From assembly GCF_954871325.1 (NCBI RefSeq), contig NC_088778.1:1240001-1304000 (forward strand): a DNA stretch of 64,000 nucleotides, read 5' to 3'. The DNA is from Gordionus sp. m RMFG-2023. Taxonomy: Eukaryota; Nematomorpha; Gordioida; Chordodea; Parachordodidae. The translations under genes and the position numbers were made by a program. Under the pieces are notes generated by a model that saw only the letters and a list, made by a program, of their open reading frames with translations, had not been told where the DNA came from and did no database searches. Positions 13,813 to 26,000 of the stretch are shown piece by piece. Position 1 is the first letter of the stretch, and every line of letters starts with the position of its first letter.

Positions 13813-14174
13813 TAGGATTATGCAAATGCCTAGGATAGGTCGGTTTTTTTAGGGCAAGTTTTCGGCCAAAAAGCCCACCCGTCTAATTGTTTGAGAATTA
13901 TTTCGATGGCTAGTTTGATTCTTTATCAATTTATTTTAAATAAACAGAAACAACATGCAATATTATGAATATTTTTTAATAAATTGAAGTCTTTTTCTCC
14001 TCGTTTAACCCAAAAAATTATTTTTTTAAAAAAAAAAACTACAGTTACTTTAAAAATTTTTTTTATATTTTTTAAAAAAAAACTACAGTTACTTTAAAAA
14101 ATTTTTTTTAGCCCGACCACTCAGGCCCGAAGTATGGGCGTGGGCTAGCGAAATCAGCCTTTTACAGAACTCTA
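13813..14174. mobile_element. Family C-like MITE with an internal duplication
   Basis: Left end TAGGATTATGCAAATGCC; right end in reverse complement TAGAGTTCTGTAAAAGGC. GGCCCGAA/GCCCGACC blocks lie near the right end. The A/T core holds a 44-bp tandem duplication (ACTACAGTTACTTTAAAAA at 14038 and 14082). No clear target duplication was found, so the family assignment is tentative. Confidence 0.5.
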
Positions 14175-14926
14175 GTCTAGGCTGCGACTGGATAAAGTTT
14201 ACCCTAAACTTCTATCCCGCCTAGAAACTGAGGTCGAATTTAATTTAGTGAACTACTTTGAGCATACCCCTAGAGTATATCTCACTAAAATTTCAATAGT
14301 GCAATTGCGTGGGACCCCTTCTACAATTCTTGTTAGAGGTTTACGTATTTTGTTTATTTAGTGAGTTGTCTAGGGAGCGAACCGCAACTGTGTTCAAGAT
14401 TTATTGGCATTTTAAAATATCAAAATAAAATTAACAACAATAAATAATAGTAATAACCTTTGGGGCTACGAATAGTCCCTGACTAAAGTTTTTTTTTTAA
14501 TGGTTTTCCTAGAGCACAATAAAAGCAAACATGTGTTTAATAAATTATTGTATAGACTGTTATAAATTTTGTTTCTTTTCAGGGCGAATAAATACCGAAT
14601 CCGATCTGAGTCCAACTGACCGAACCTGGTAAGTGACGCACACTTTTGGGACCTGGTTCAGACTACGTTTTTTTATATGAATATTATTTTTTTAAGAATA
14701 ATTACCAAGAAAACTTGCTTATTATCCTTCTGGGCTCTGTTAGGGTTCGTCTGTATTTCTAAACTTATTTCTGTTTACCTTTGGATTTGTTACAAGTGTG
14801 TACTAGCTGCCATTATTTTTGAATAAAAGACTCCCAGAATATTCTGCCATTTTATTTTGTTTAGAGATCAGAAATAAGTGTTCAGGTCTTATGATATAAA
14901 ATCATTTATAATTGCGTTTGTGTCCT

Positions 14927-15238
14927 TCAATGACATGTAATAATATCTGGACTGACTTCATCAAAAGCGAGCATCAATGAAAAACAGCTGGGGACGCCAT
15001 TTTGATTTACCATATCTTTATTTAAAAATTTATTTTAAACGACAAGGTCAATTTTATTAAAGAATTGACACCCGATCATCGAGATAATGCGGAAGCAAGT
15101 TTATCTATTTAAATAGTAGTTTTTAACATGAGAATAATTACTGTATCAGTTACCAAAATGGCGGATCTAGCTGATTTGAATTCAAACGAATTATTTAATG
15201 AATGCACAGTTAGCCTAGGTATTATTATACGTCATTGA
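14927..15238. mobile_element. Family E long-inverted-repeat MITE
   Basis: The ends are TCAATGACATGTAATAATA and, in reverse complement, TCAATGACGTATAATAATA. Inner inverted blocks ACAGCTGGGGACGCCATTTT and CCAAAATGGCGGATCTAGCT pair with each other, so most of the element can fold back on itself. Two further full-length relatives lie at 52.6 and 56.3 kb. No coding content. The transposase family is unassigned. Confidence 0.75.
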
Positions 15239-15723
15239 ATCTAGTACTATTGATGCAGGGCTAGTAAATACGAAGGTCTTGCGTTCAAATAGGAATTGGC
15301 AAAAAAAAACAAACGATTTTTTTATTCCTTCAGAATTATTTTTATTGCACTTTTGCAAAAGAGAATAGAAAAATCGTCTTATTAAATAAATAGAAAATGT
15401 TAAGATCTCAAGCATAACATTGACACAGGGCCATTATTTATAGTAAACGCGTTATGTTTAAAGCGTTGCGTTATTCAATCGTAAGCCTTTACTTTAAAAG
15501 ATAAGATAATATGGAAATAATTATTTTACACAACATTTTAGAAAATATCATATGCCTTTTATGTTTAAATTAAATATCGAATTCGCTATTTTTTTTATCA
15601 TCGCATCGCAACATATGTTATTCAAATTTAATCATGGCGCTATCATCATAACGTTTAGTATTTATAAACTGTGGCTATCTTTTGGCTCTATTTTGTGAAT
15701 ATGTTGCGCTAATTAAAGTGTCG

Positions 15724-16122
15724 TAGATGGTGCCCACGAATTGAGCGTTGGCGTTTTGCGTTCCTTGTTTAAATTTGAGGTTGTCTTTTAATCAATATCC
15801 GATTCGAAATTTCAAATAAGTTCTCCAAAAAAAAAAGGATTTGTCTTTGAAAATTATGTTATCGTCTGCGTTCCGATTTCTTTAAATTCTAAATATTCCA
15901 TTTTTAGGATATAAGTAAGTTTTTTTTAATATATATTATACATTTTATATATTATAACAAAACTGAGAATAAAAGATGTATTGAAGAAGGTAAACCTGTT
16001 TGCGTTTTTTTTAAATGTTTGCTAACTCCAAGCGGTAATTTTACCAATTTGCAGGAGGCCATTTGAAAGACATTATTGACGCTTGCAACATAGCGTTTGA
16101 AACATCCAATTTGTTGGCACTA
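15724..16122. mobile_element. Family D MITE, single-unit form
   Basis: Left end TAGATGGTGCCCACGAATTG; right end in reverse complement TATAGTGCCAACAAATTGG. Inside is one copy of the TCGTCTGCGTTC...CCATTTTTAGG...AAGTAAG unit that is repeated five times in the related element at 54.4-55.2 kb. No coding content. Confidence 0.65.
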
Positions 16123-17237
16123 TAACGAGGAAAGCGTTTAGTTATAAGATAGCAAAGCCAAAAAATGTAGCTTTTTGGCCTAAATAAACATTTTTTTTAA
16201 AAAAATTGATATCATAAATTTTTTTATCGTCTGCTTACTAGTTTGTAATAATTTCCGAATAATTTACATAATTTAAAAGGTAAAATATGTAAATATAATG
16301 TTGTATTTTAACCTATACCATTTGTAATATTCATTATATATATAAACCGCTGAAGCATATGCGTGGTGTGGCCAAGAGAGAGGACAAAGGAGAAATCCCC
16401 CTCTTTTCCGAATTTGCCCGTTCTTGTAAAATTATTTTAAGCTAATCCACCTCACCCACTGCCACCCCCCCCCACCCTTTAAATATGTATACAATATATC
16501 ATTATACTAGAATTTGAAAGAAAAATTAGCAAAAGTTGATAATTTTTTAAAATACCGACTAAAAACTCAAAATATTTTAGAAAAAAAAGAAAAATAACCC
16601 TCCTTTCCTCTAGCAAAATCTTGGCTACACCTATGATCTCAAAGTGGAATAGAAAATTTAATGAGCTATGTACTTAAATTTATAAAAAGTTTCTTCCTTT
16701 TTTGATATTTAGAAATTCTGTTTAGAAACAATACAAACCGGGAACCCAATCAGCACTTACGATTTTTTCCGGTTTCGTTAATATGTCCTACTTTTCTTAA
16801 ATAGCCCAAAATTGTACGTGATCGGATCGGTCGAACAAACCCCGGACCGGTTTTGACCCGGAAAAATATGTCCGATGTACAGGTTTTAATCTTATCTTTT
16901 TGGTAGTTTATTACTCTCATATTTATCATTAAAATAAGATTAAAAAAATTTAAAGCTACATAATGGGTAGATATCCCATGCAAAATATAATTGTTACTAA
17001 ACCTAATTTTTAGGGTTTTTGAACAATTTAATTCCTTAACCAGAACCGAACCCTAAACCTTTATAAAAAATAATTTTTCCTAGCGATCCTCTGGTGATAC
17101 CCAATGGCATTGAGGTTTTTTTCCTCATTAAATACACATTTGAATAGAAATCAGACAGGTGTAGTTGTCACAAAGAAGTGCTGTGCCCAACGATGTCACA
17201 AAATATTTAAATTTGAAAGCTCTGACTTAATTTGAAT

Positions 17238-18180
17238 GTCTGTTCACCTCTATTTTGAAAAACGAACGCGTTCAAATTGAACGCCTTTCGTAAACGAAGT
17301 TAGTTTCTTTGTGAAAAAAAAATGACGAACGACGTTTCTTTTATTTTTGGCGAACTTTGAACGCGTTCGTTTTGTTACGTTCGTTCAATTTTAGAAAATC
17401 TTTTAAGAAAAAAATGTTAGTTTTTAATCAGATGTTTTCTTTTATCACATTTGATTTTTTTTTTTTAACCAACCACTATTTCCGTCTTACAGTAGAGATT
17501 ATTGATTCATCATTTATATTTTATAGATATAGCGTTAAACCATGGATTATTCCAAATCCAATCATCTTTGATTCTACGAATTCGGAATTAGATGACTTAA
17601 CATTACCATCAAATATAAAAATTTTCGGTTCGACCCGGGTTTCATATTTTTAGGCAAGGCCCGGCTTTTAAAAAAAATTTTCGGACCCGGCCCGGATATT
17701 TTTTAAAAATATATTTTATTTATTTTTGATTTTTATAGCTATAATAATGGCGATTTTAAATATTTGAAATAATATGTATTATAATATAAAATAGTTAATT
17801 ATAGATTTAGAATTTATTTATTTTAAGTTGTGATTATTCGAAATTTAAAATTATTATTTTTAAGTTTTAAGGTTTTTTTTAGTATTATTAGATTTGTATA
17901 TTTTATAAATAATTAAATTTTATTTGACGTATAAAAATTCTATATATTAAAAAATTAAGATATTTTTTTTTATTACAATTATTATAACTATTAATTGTAA
18001 ACATAGCCAATAAATATATTGATTAAAAGTTATATTGTATTTACGATTAAATATTAATTAAAATTTTTTTTACAAAAATTCATTCATAAAGTTATGAACG
18101 AACGCAAACGCGTTCCATTTTTTTTTTGAAGGTGAACATAAACGCGTTCGATATTATTTTTGGAAATGTTTGCAGCACTA
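17238..18180. mobile_element. Degenerate hAT element of the AACGCGTTC group
   Basis: Both subterminal zones carry clustered GAACGCGTTC palindromes, as in the better-preserved element at 30722-31575. The right end TGTTTGCAGCACTA matches that element's right end. The interior keeps only short coding-like pieces on the plus strand. A GC-rich CCCGGCCCGG block (17630-17700) looks like half of a family C element. The left boundary is approximate. Confidence 0.6.
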
Positions 18181-18750
18181 ATTTTATATATATTTTTTTC
18201 TATTCCAACCGGCGCTTTTTCCGAATCAGGCCTTAGCATTAGTGAGAGATTCACGGAACACTTGTGTTAATCCAGACAACGTGGGTATAAACAATATCAG
18301 AAACCGAATTTTGTCTTACATAATTTGTCACATATATTTTATCGCTAATTCAATTATATCGTTCTTTGTACCAAAAATTTATATTACTTATTTATTTTTT
18401 TAAATAATTTATCAAAAATTATGAAACTTATAATAAATATACTGAATAAAATGGTGTTAAACAAGCGGGTTCTCAACCATGGCGAGCTGACTGACAATTT
18501 TTTTCCAAAGACCATTGTCGGAACAGGCTAGAAAAAACGGAAAACAATGAGAGATGGACGGTTGTGTTAAATTGAAACAATGAGCGGACGGGTAATTTTT
18601 TTCTCCAAAAACAGTCGGAGGGTGAATTAAAAATTTTTTAAACTGGGTGGACTGTGTTGGTTAAACCCCGTCAATCATGGACCTTTATATATCTTTGAAA
18701 TTGTTATAATTACCACCATTGAGAGGTGTACACAGATAACCACGGCATTG

Positions 18751-18890
18751 GAAGATACTTTAACCCGATAAACTGGGTATTGACCAATACTTTAACTCGA
18801 TAAATTCGATATCGAAAGATACTTTAACCCGATACCGGAAAATACTTTAACATGAACTCGAAATCGGCTGATATTTTAACCATATGACCT
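18751..18890. repeat. Imperfect tandem repeat, GATACTTTAACCCGATA unit
   Basis: The unit GATACTTTAACCCGATA or close variants recur near 18751, 18789, 18823, 18845 and 18870, with spacers of irregular length. It looks like a decayed minisatellite. Confidence 0.6.
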
Positions 18891-19179
18891 GGACATAGGT
18901 CCACACATTAACTCCATTAACTATTATAATTAATCCTTATAAATTGGGAAAAAGATTTGCCCACATTGAATTGATTGAGAAAAGGTTATTTCTTTTTTTT
19001 TACGGAATAAACTTTATTAAGCCAAGTTTCTCTAATATTTTGAGACATTTTTTTAAAAAAATATAAATATTAATAAACTGAGGATGAATGTCTATGTTTG
19101 TAGTTAACCTAGAAAATTTCTTTTTTTTTATAATATTTAAAATTGTCTAACCATTCAGATAATGATAGAAATACAAATA

Positions 19180-19408
19180 AGAGGTCTGCATACCACCTTC
19201 GGGTTAAAAAAAATCATTTTCAGGTCAGGTATGAGCCTATTTAATAAAAATTTGATTATTTTAAAATTTCTCATTCCACCACCTCTTCTCATTGTGCAAG
19301 TTTAGGTTTATATTTTTTTTTCCAACATCACCCTGGTTTTAAGGTCCTGGCCAACCAGCCCATCCCGATCGCTAAAATGACGTAAATCCAGTCCTATACA
19401 AGTCTCCG
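19180..19408. mobile_element. Family C-like MITE, decayed
   Basis: Left end AGAGGTCTGCATACCACC; right end in reverse complement CGGAGACTTGTATAGGAC. The pair resembles the family C terminal repeat. The interior is A/T-rich, with CCCGATCG-type remnants near the right end. Confidence 0.5.
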
Positions 19409-19826
19409 ATAATAAATTGATTACTTTAAAATATTTTTTTAAATGTTACATATTTTGTAAATATTAACTTTTATTTTCATTATTACTCAATTATACCACT
19501 TTTAAATTGTTAATACGAGTTTGCAGCTGTGTTTTATAATCAAGTGATTTACATTTTATTCAAAAAAAAGATATATTTTTTTATATATATAAAGCTGATG
19601 AGAAAATTACATTTGTATCAGTTAATTTTACATTATATTCAATTCAGTTAATTTTATATAAATAATAAAACTGTTTTTCGCTTGATAAATTAAATCCTTA
19701 TATTTAAATTGGGCTAAATCCATGCTAATTCTTCTCAAGACCGACGTCTAATATTCTATTTTAAGCAAGACTTTTTCCCGCTTGTCTTTATTTAAGAAAT
19801 CCAGTCACATCAGTAATACATAAAAT

Positions 19827-19832
19827 TTTATT
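19827..19832 (-). promoter_or_regulatory. Candidate RBM25 poly(A) signal
   Basis: Minus-strand AATAAA, about 170 bp beyond the RBM25 stop codon, and the first such hexamer downstream of it that I found. A chance match is possible. Confidence 0.35.
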
Positions 19833-20001
19833 TATAAATTATTCGAGATATTATTATATAACAAAACATTGTGCTCGTTCGAAAATTATCAGATACTTTA
19901 AATAAATACAAATTCCATATCAAAATATTATATATAAATCACGAGTTACTCTAGCCCGATACATTAGCAAAATATTTTAAAATAAAAATAGTTTTCTGCA
20001 A

Positions 20002-23000
20002 TTATTCCATTTTCAATAGTCCCGCCTTTTTAGCTTCAATTTCGTAAATGAGCAACCTCCATAATTTGACGACAAAGACTTCCGCCTCTTCGTCCAAAAC
20101 CTATAAAATAAAATTTAAAATGGATGAAAATTGAGAAATTTTTGGAGGAATTCATACGAAAATAAAAGATACCTCCCGTACCATCCTAACTAAATATTCA
20201 ATCAAAAGATTGACAAAAAAAATCTTCCATGTTATTCCTTTAATCCAAGGAAAGGAATTTCAGATTTATTTGATCGTTTATCCGTGTAAAATTAAATTAG
20301 AATTTATTTCTTATATATATTTTGAGCATCTTTCAAAAAAATTGATTTAAAATATGCATTCCTAAATAAATAAAATAATAAAATTTTTTGTATTTGTTAA
20401 GGTAAATTAAAAAATAAAATATTTTATATATACATGTTCTTTAAATTTTCGAAATGAATCTTAAAAAAATTCCTATCTAAAAATTTACTGTTTACACATT
20501 AAGGGCCTATCGTTTTTATAGAATGATTAACCTTTCATAATTTTTAAGATAATGATTGTATATAATAAAAGGATATAGACTGAGGGGGACAAGTATTGTC
20601 TACTAACCATGAGAATATCGTCTAGTATGGATTGAGGGGAATTGTTGTTCAGGAGTTTTGAGCAGATGAAATCCACTAAAGTCAGTTCTTCCTCGCCAAT
20701 GTATTCGACAATCTTTTTGTTTATCCAAGGTTTAATACGTTTCTCCATCAAAATCTGCGAGGAAAATCAAATGAAAAATAATATTTTACCAGGAAATGCA
20801 AATCTTAGCAAAATATCTATTACAATGGAGAACTTAAATGGAAACTATTTTTAGGCCAAAAAACTTATAAGTCATAAATTAAATAGTAAAAAACGTGTTA
20901 AGTTTTATTAGTTACATTATCCACCAGGTCCCATTGTATGTTGTAAGCGAAAAGCTTAGTTTTATTTGTAGGAATTTTTTCGATGAGGCGTTTGATCGAT
21001 TGCCTCTTCTCTTCCAGCGTCAAGGCAGATACGGCTCCTGTAGTAGAATTTTGATTGGCCGAATCGGGAGAGGCGTTTGGATTGGGTAAAACATTTGATT
21101 GGTCAAGGGTGATAGATTGGGTATCGTCTATAGTATATAATAAAAAAAGCTATAAATAAATTGCAAAAAAATACACATAATCAGGTAACCCTAAATCAAA
21201 ATATAAGACAGGGAGAAATAAAACTCTATAAAAACATTATAACACTGGCTTCAAAAATTGGTGCATTTTAAATATTAACAAAAAATTCATACCAGTTTAT
21301 TAATAGTAAATTCCGGATAATTCCCATATTTTAAAGTGGGCATATAGATAATATATTTAAAAATCAAATCTGTCTAATTAGCCGAAATTTCAATATTTTA
21401 TTGTATCAGCCGATAATTTCCATTTTAACAAATAAAAAAAAATATTAATTTACCCTTCGTAAACTTAATTTTTTTTAAAAAATTGGCCAATTTAAGTCAT
21501 GACATAATAAAGACAAAAAAATTAACCTTACAAGATAAGAAAAAAAAGCGATTAAAAGGTTATGCTATTATCGACATAGACAGATGGCCCGCCATTTTTT
21601 GTCTCCTATATAAACAATTTACAATTTGAGTGTCATTTATAATTTAAAAAAATATATATATAAATGAAATTAAATGGCGTTGTCATGTCAGTTGTATATT
21701 CAATGAAGCTTCAATGTGCATCTTAATGAATGAAACACTAGTCTACTCTTTATTGAATGCCTGATATTTTACTTATAAGTGATAACCATCAAGTACCCGA
21801 TCTTAATAATCTTAAAAAAATGTTTAAATTCAGGGAACCATATTATTTATTGCTATATTATCAATCCGATTTCTGACCTCATCACTAATCCTATACTCAA
21901 ATCATAGTTGAGAAATTAGTATATTTTTAACCGCTTATCGCTAAAACCCAGGAGATTTTCTAATGAAAATATAGCAGCTCAAATTTAAAAGAAACTAATA
22001 TAAATTAAAGCGCCTCAGTTAACCGATTTTCTACTGCAAGCTCCTATTGATTAAGCCAGGAATTATCTGAAACTTAGTGATTACTACCCAACTATAAATA
22101 CGACAATACTAGATGGCGAGGAAAAATAATTGAAAATATAAAAATTTATTCTAACCGTCAAGGGGGATCAGTTTCTTTTTGGAATCCGTTTCTTCTTCGC
22201 CAAACACGTTGTCCACATTAGCTTTATTTTTTCCTGTAAATTTATTTTAATGTGTCATTATGTTGAAGGAAGATTCAAATACAATACAACTAATAAGCTA
22301 TTAAATAATTTTAGGATTATCGATATTATAATGAATAATAAGTAATAATTACCTAGCTGTAAAGACTTAAACCCTATTGGCTTATAACAGGTAGTGGTTT
22401 CTACTACGGCGGTATTTGAATCTCCGGTTGATTTGACGGTATCTGCTTCGATAATGATTTCGGATTTTATTGCCACAAAATTGGTATGATCTGAAATGAC
22501 AAAAAATTTTTTTATTAAAATAGTATGCGTAGAGTAAGGATATTATTGGTTTAATGAAATTAAACTAATGCACAAGCAATTTTTGAACAAGTAATAGACT
22601 TGATTCACATTTATTCCAATTATTTTGTAGTAATTAAATTTCAAAACATTGTAGAAAAAAAGGAAATTATTTATAAAGAGAGTTCATTTAAGTAATATAT
22701 TATAAAGCAAAAAGTTTCTATAAAAAAAGCATTTTTACTTTGTTCTTTAGTTTCTGGGGATGAGGGTGTAGAGATGTCGTTATGATTTGCCACGGCTTTA
22801 ATATATTTTATATAAGATTAATCATTTTACTCTCAGGAGACCTTCCTTTAGTAAGAAAAGAGACATAGTTAACGATAGCATAAAAAATAGATTTAAGTGA
22901 TTTTAATTCAGTAATGTGACTTGTACATACCAAGATTTATAATAAAAAGGAGTATTTTTATTTCTAAAAAAAACCTTTGTGATTCTCCTCAATTTTCACG

Positions 23001-26000
23001 ACTACTTCCATGCTATCGCCTCTGGTCTCGGTGTTACGCTTCCTCTTGTGCCTCTTTTTCTTCTCTTCCCGACTGGATTTCTTGGATGATCTTTTAGATA
23101 AGGGTGGAAGAATAACCGGGGAAGATTGGACTGAATTTTTACCGCGGTTTTCGTTATCGATTCTGAGCTGGGGTTTGAGGTGCTGGGATCGGCTTTTTTC
23201 GAGCTTACGACGTGAATAAACACATGATTTGAAATTTCTTATCAGATACGCATATATGCCAAAATTGCTTAGATATCTAGAGAGGTATTTGTGCCATGTA
23301 TTGTGAAAAGTAACCTTTCATCCTCTGATATATAACGAAATTCAATTCAATAAACAAAAAAAATACCTTGGCCATTTCTAGTTCCAGATTGGGATGACAT
23401 TCTGTCCTGAGCCTAGCTTTAATCTCCTCGATCTCTTCCTTCTCCTTCTGCCTATCTTTCAGGTCCATCTCCATCTCTTTCTCCCGTTCTTTAAGCCTGC
23501 GAGCGAGAAATGAACCCCTAAGAAAAATGTTTAAAAAAAATATATTTCTTAATTTTAAGCCCCTTCAAAAATGTCTCATAAGCCAATTTGACATCATCAA
23601 ATTAATTGAATGTTATTTTATAACCATTAAAAAATGCTCAATGATTCAATTTGCCATAATAAATTCAATCGTATTTTATCAATAGTCGGACCAAAATGTT
23701 TTATATATTTTTTAAACTTTTCCCGCCATTTGATCTCTCGTTCCCTAATCTTATATATATGTGTTGTATTGAGACAAGAAATTCAAGGGAATCTCTCAAT
23801 TTTAAATCATTTATTGAGAAAAGATTTTTAAATGTGAAACATCTGATTGGATTGGAAATCTATTTCCGCATGTATAGAATACCCGCACTGTTATATTCCA
23901 ACAGTTTCGCGAAATTTATTTATGGCGAAAATCATGCGAAATTTAGGGTAGGTAGTATGCGCATGGTAAGATACATTTTTGGTCAAATGAGATTTTTTAT
24001 TTAATTTAAAAAATTGCCATCAGCAAATGAATTTAATTAGAGGGATCCACGAATCCACATGGATCCCGTATTCCAATAAGACGTACGCATCTAATTTAAC
24101 CCTTTAAGGTCAGGTTTTAGAATCGTGCAATAAAAAAAACACACATTTTATTTCAATAGTATTATTATAGGTATAAAAGAACTGATACAGATACAATTCG
24201 ACATCATTGAGTGTATTGTATCAAAATATATTATTTATTCAATGTTTTAAAGATAATCTCTGCCCTTGTTAAAATATAAAAAGATATCTTCAACTGGTCC
24301 ATAATTTTACAAAAAAAATTTTTAGTTTTGATTTATAAAAATCCAAAATAAATAAATAAGCTATTTTAAATATAAAAACATGTGCAAAAGATAATTTTAG
24401 AAAGTTGATTTATTTTATGACATATAAGATTTCATTAAAATTTTCGAAACTTTTACGAATTATTTTAAAAATAGTTTTGGACACAGCCTAATGAAAAAAA
24501 ATAAGAAAGAAATTTAAACTTGTAATATTTGGCGTCGTCCCTATCATCCAAATAATCTTCTAGGAACTCCTTGAGCCTTTTAGCTTCGGTGAGTTCCTCT
24601 TCCTTGAGATATTCTTCGTACTGTTTCTGCTTCCTGTGTTCCCTCAATTTCTTGGATTCACGAGTTTCCCAGCCTCGTAATTGCTTTTTTTAAAGGTAAA
24701 CGTTTAAAATTGTAAATATTTTATCCAAACCTCCCCCACTCCTCAATCATTTTTTTTCTTTAGTCTCACTCTCCTTTCCCCACCTATCATATAGAATGTA
24801 AGTGATAAATTTACCTCTTGGTAAGACGCCTCCTTTTCGCGCAATTTGCGCTCGAGCTTACGCCGTTCGTACGTCTTCTCCCTTTCCTCCTCGGCCAATC
24901 GAATCCGTTCTCGCTCCTTCTGCTCTCTCAGTTCCCGAGCTTTTTCCGCCGCTTCCTTTTCCTCCTTATTAACGCTGGCAGACTTTCGCTCCCTCCTTTT
25001 ATAAAAATAAAGATAATTGGTGTCACGCAAAGCCTGAAGATTTTTCTCATAGATGACCCAAAGGTTTGGACATCTATTAGCGAAACCTAGAGGCTTAAGG
25101 CAATGGCTAAAATATTGAGTTGCCAAGTTTCAAATGCCCTTTATGACAGTTGGCTAATGAATATTGATGCTTTATTAATGAATTAATTTCCCAAAACCTA
25201 TTCATCCATCTTTATTAAGAGAAGAAAAAACGAAATTTTAAAAAAACTTTTCTTTCTCGGCGCTTGCCTCCCTGGCCCTGTGCCTTTTACGGGAGCCCGA
25301 ACGAGATCTCGAGGGCCTGTATCTCCTCATGACAGATGGTTTCCTATTTATTTTCGAGAAAAAAAATATTAATCGTGATTAAGAAGAAATTAATTATAGA
25401 AAGTTATAAAAAAAAATGAATGGAGGAATGGCGACTCTTTTTTTAAGGGTTCGATCCCGAATTTGTAGTTCAATAATCTTTAACCTCCTTCAGCGAAGAT
25501 CGTGACAATACAAGCTTAATCATAAGCCAATTTTTTGAAAGAGGTCTGAAGATGCCCCAGTTCGGTTGGTTGTCCATGAATCGGTTTAGGTTTGGTCCGT
25601 GTGCAAAATGTTCAATAATCTTGAATTTCTGAACCCAAATTTTGGTTCAAACTCTTTCTTTTTTTTTACTTTTCTTTGTCCACCCCTTCCTCCTTGGATT
25701 CGGAAGGGCTACCTTTGAGCTGCCTTTCTCGTTCCCTCTTTTCGCGCCCTTTTTCCCTCATTTTTTCGCGGAATTTTTCATCCTTCTGCGTAATACATAT
25801 AATATAAATATATATATGATTAATAATAAAAAATTATTTTATCAAAAATATACAAGAGCGGTAAAATTTTTCAGAAATATTTAAAAACAATCACAGATTT
25901 AGCAGGCTAGAAAGCGAGATAAAATAAAATATCAAAAGTGAAGTGAATATATGTATATATAAATTGAGAAACTTCTTGGGAGAAGAAATGTGATCAATAA

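Larger units (their letters stand above)
13092..20001. other. Non-coding region between the orphan gene and RBM25
   Basis: No credible coding exon was seen. It contains half of a family E element (13676-13750), a family C-like element (13813-14174), full family E (14927-15238) and family D (15724-16122) copies, a degenerate hAT element (17238-18180), an imperfect tandem repeat (18751-18890), and another family C copy (19180-19408). Confidence 0.6.

Noticed and set aside
23010-23219. Plus-strand open frame opposite RBM25 exon 13
   Set aside because: It is the antisense shadow of a real coding exon. The minus-strand frame reading LEKSRSQHLKPQLRID joins its neighbours in phase.
24818-25090. Plus-strand Leu/Phe-rich open frame
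   Set aside because: Antisense of the charged RE-rich RBM25 exon 10. Complementary codons of Glu/Arg-rich sequence give Leu/Phe/Ser-rich shadows.
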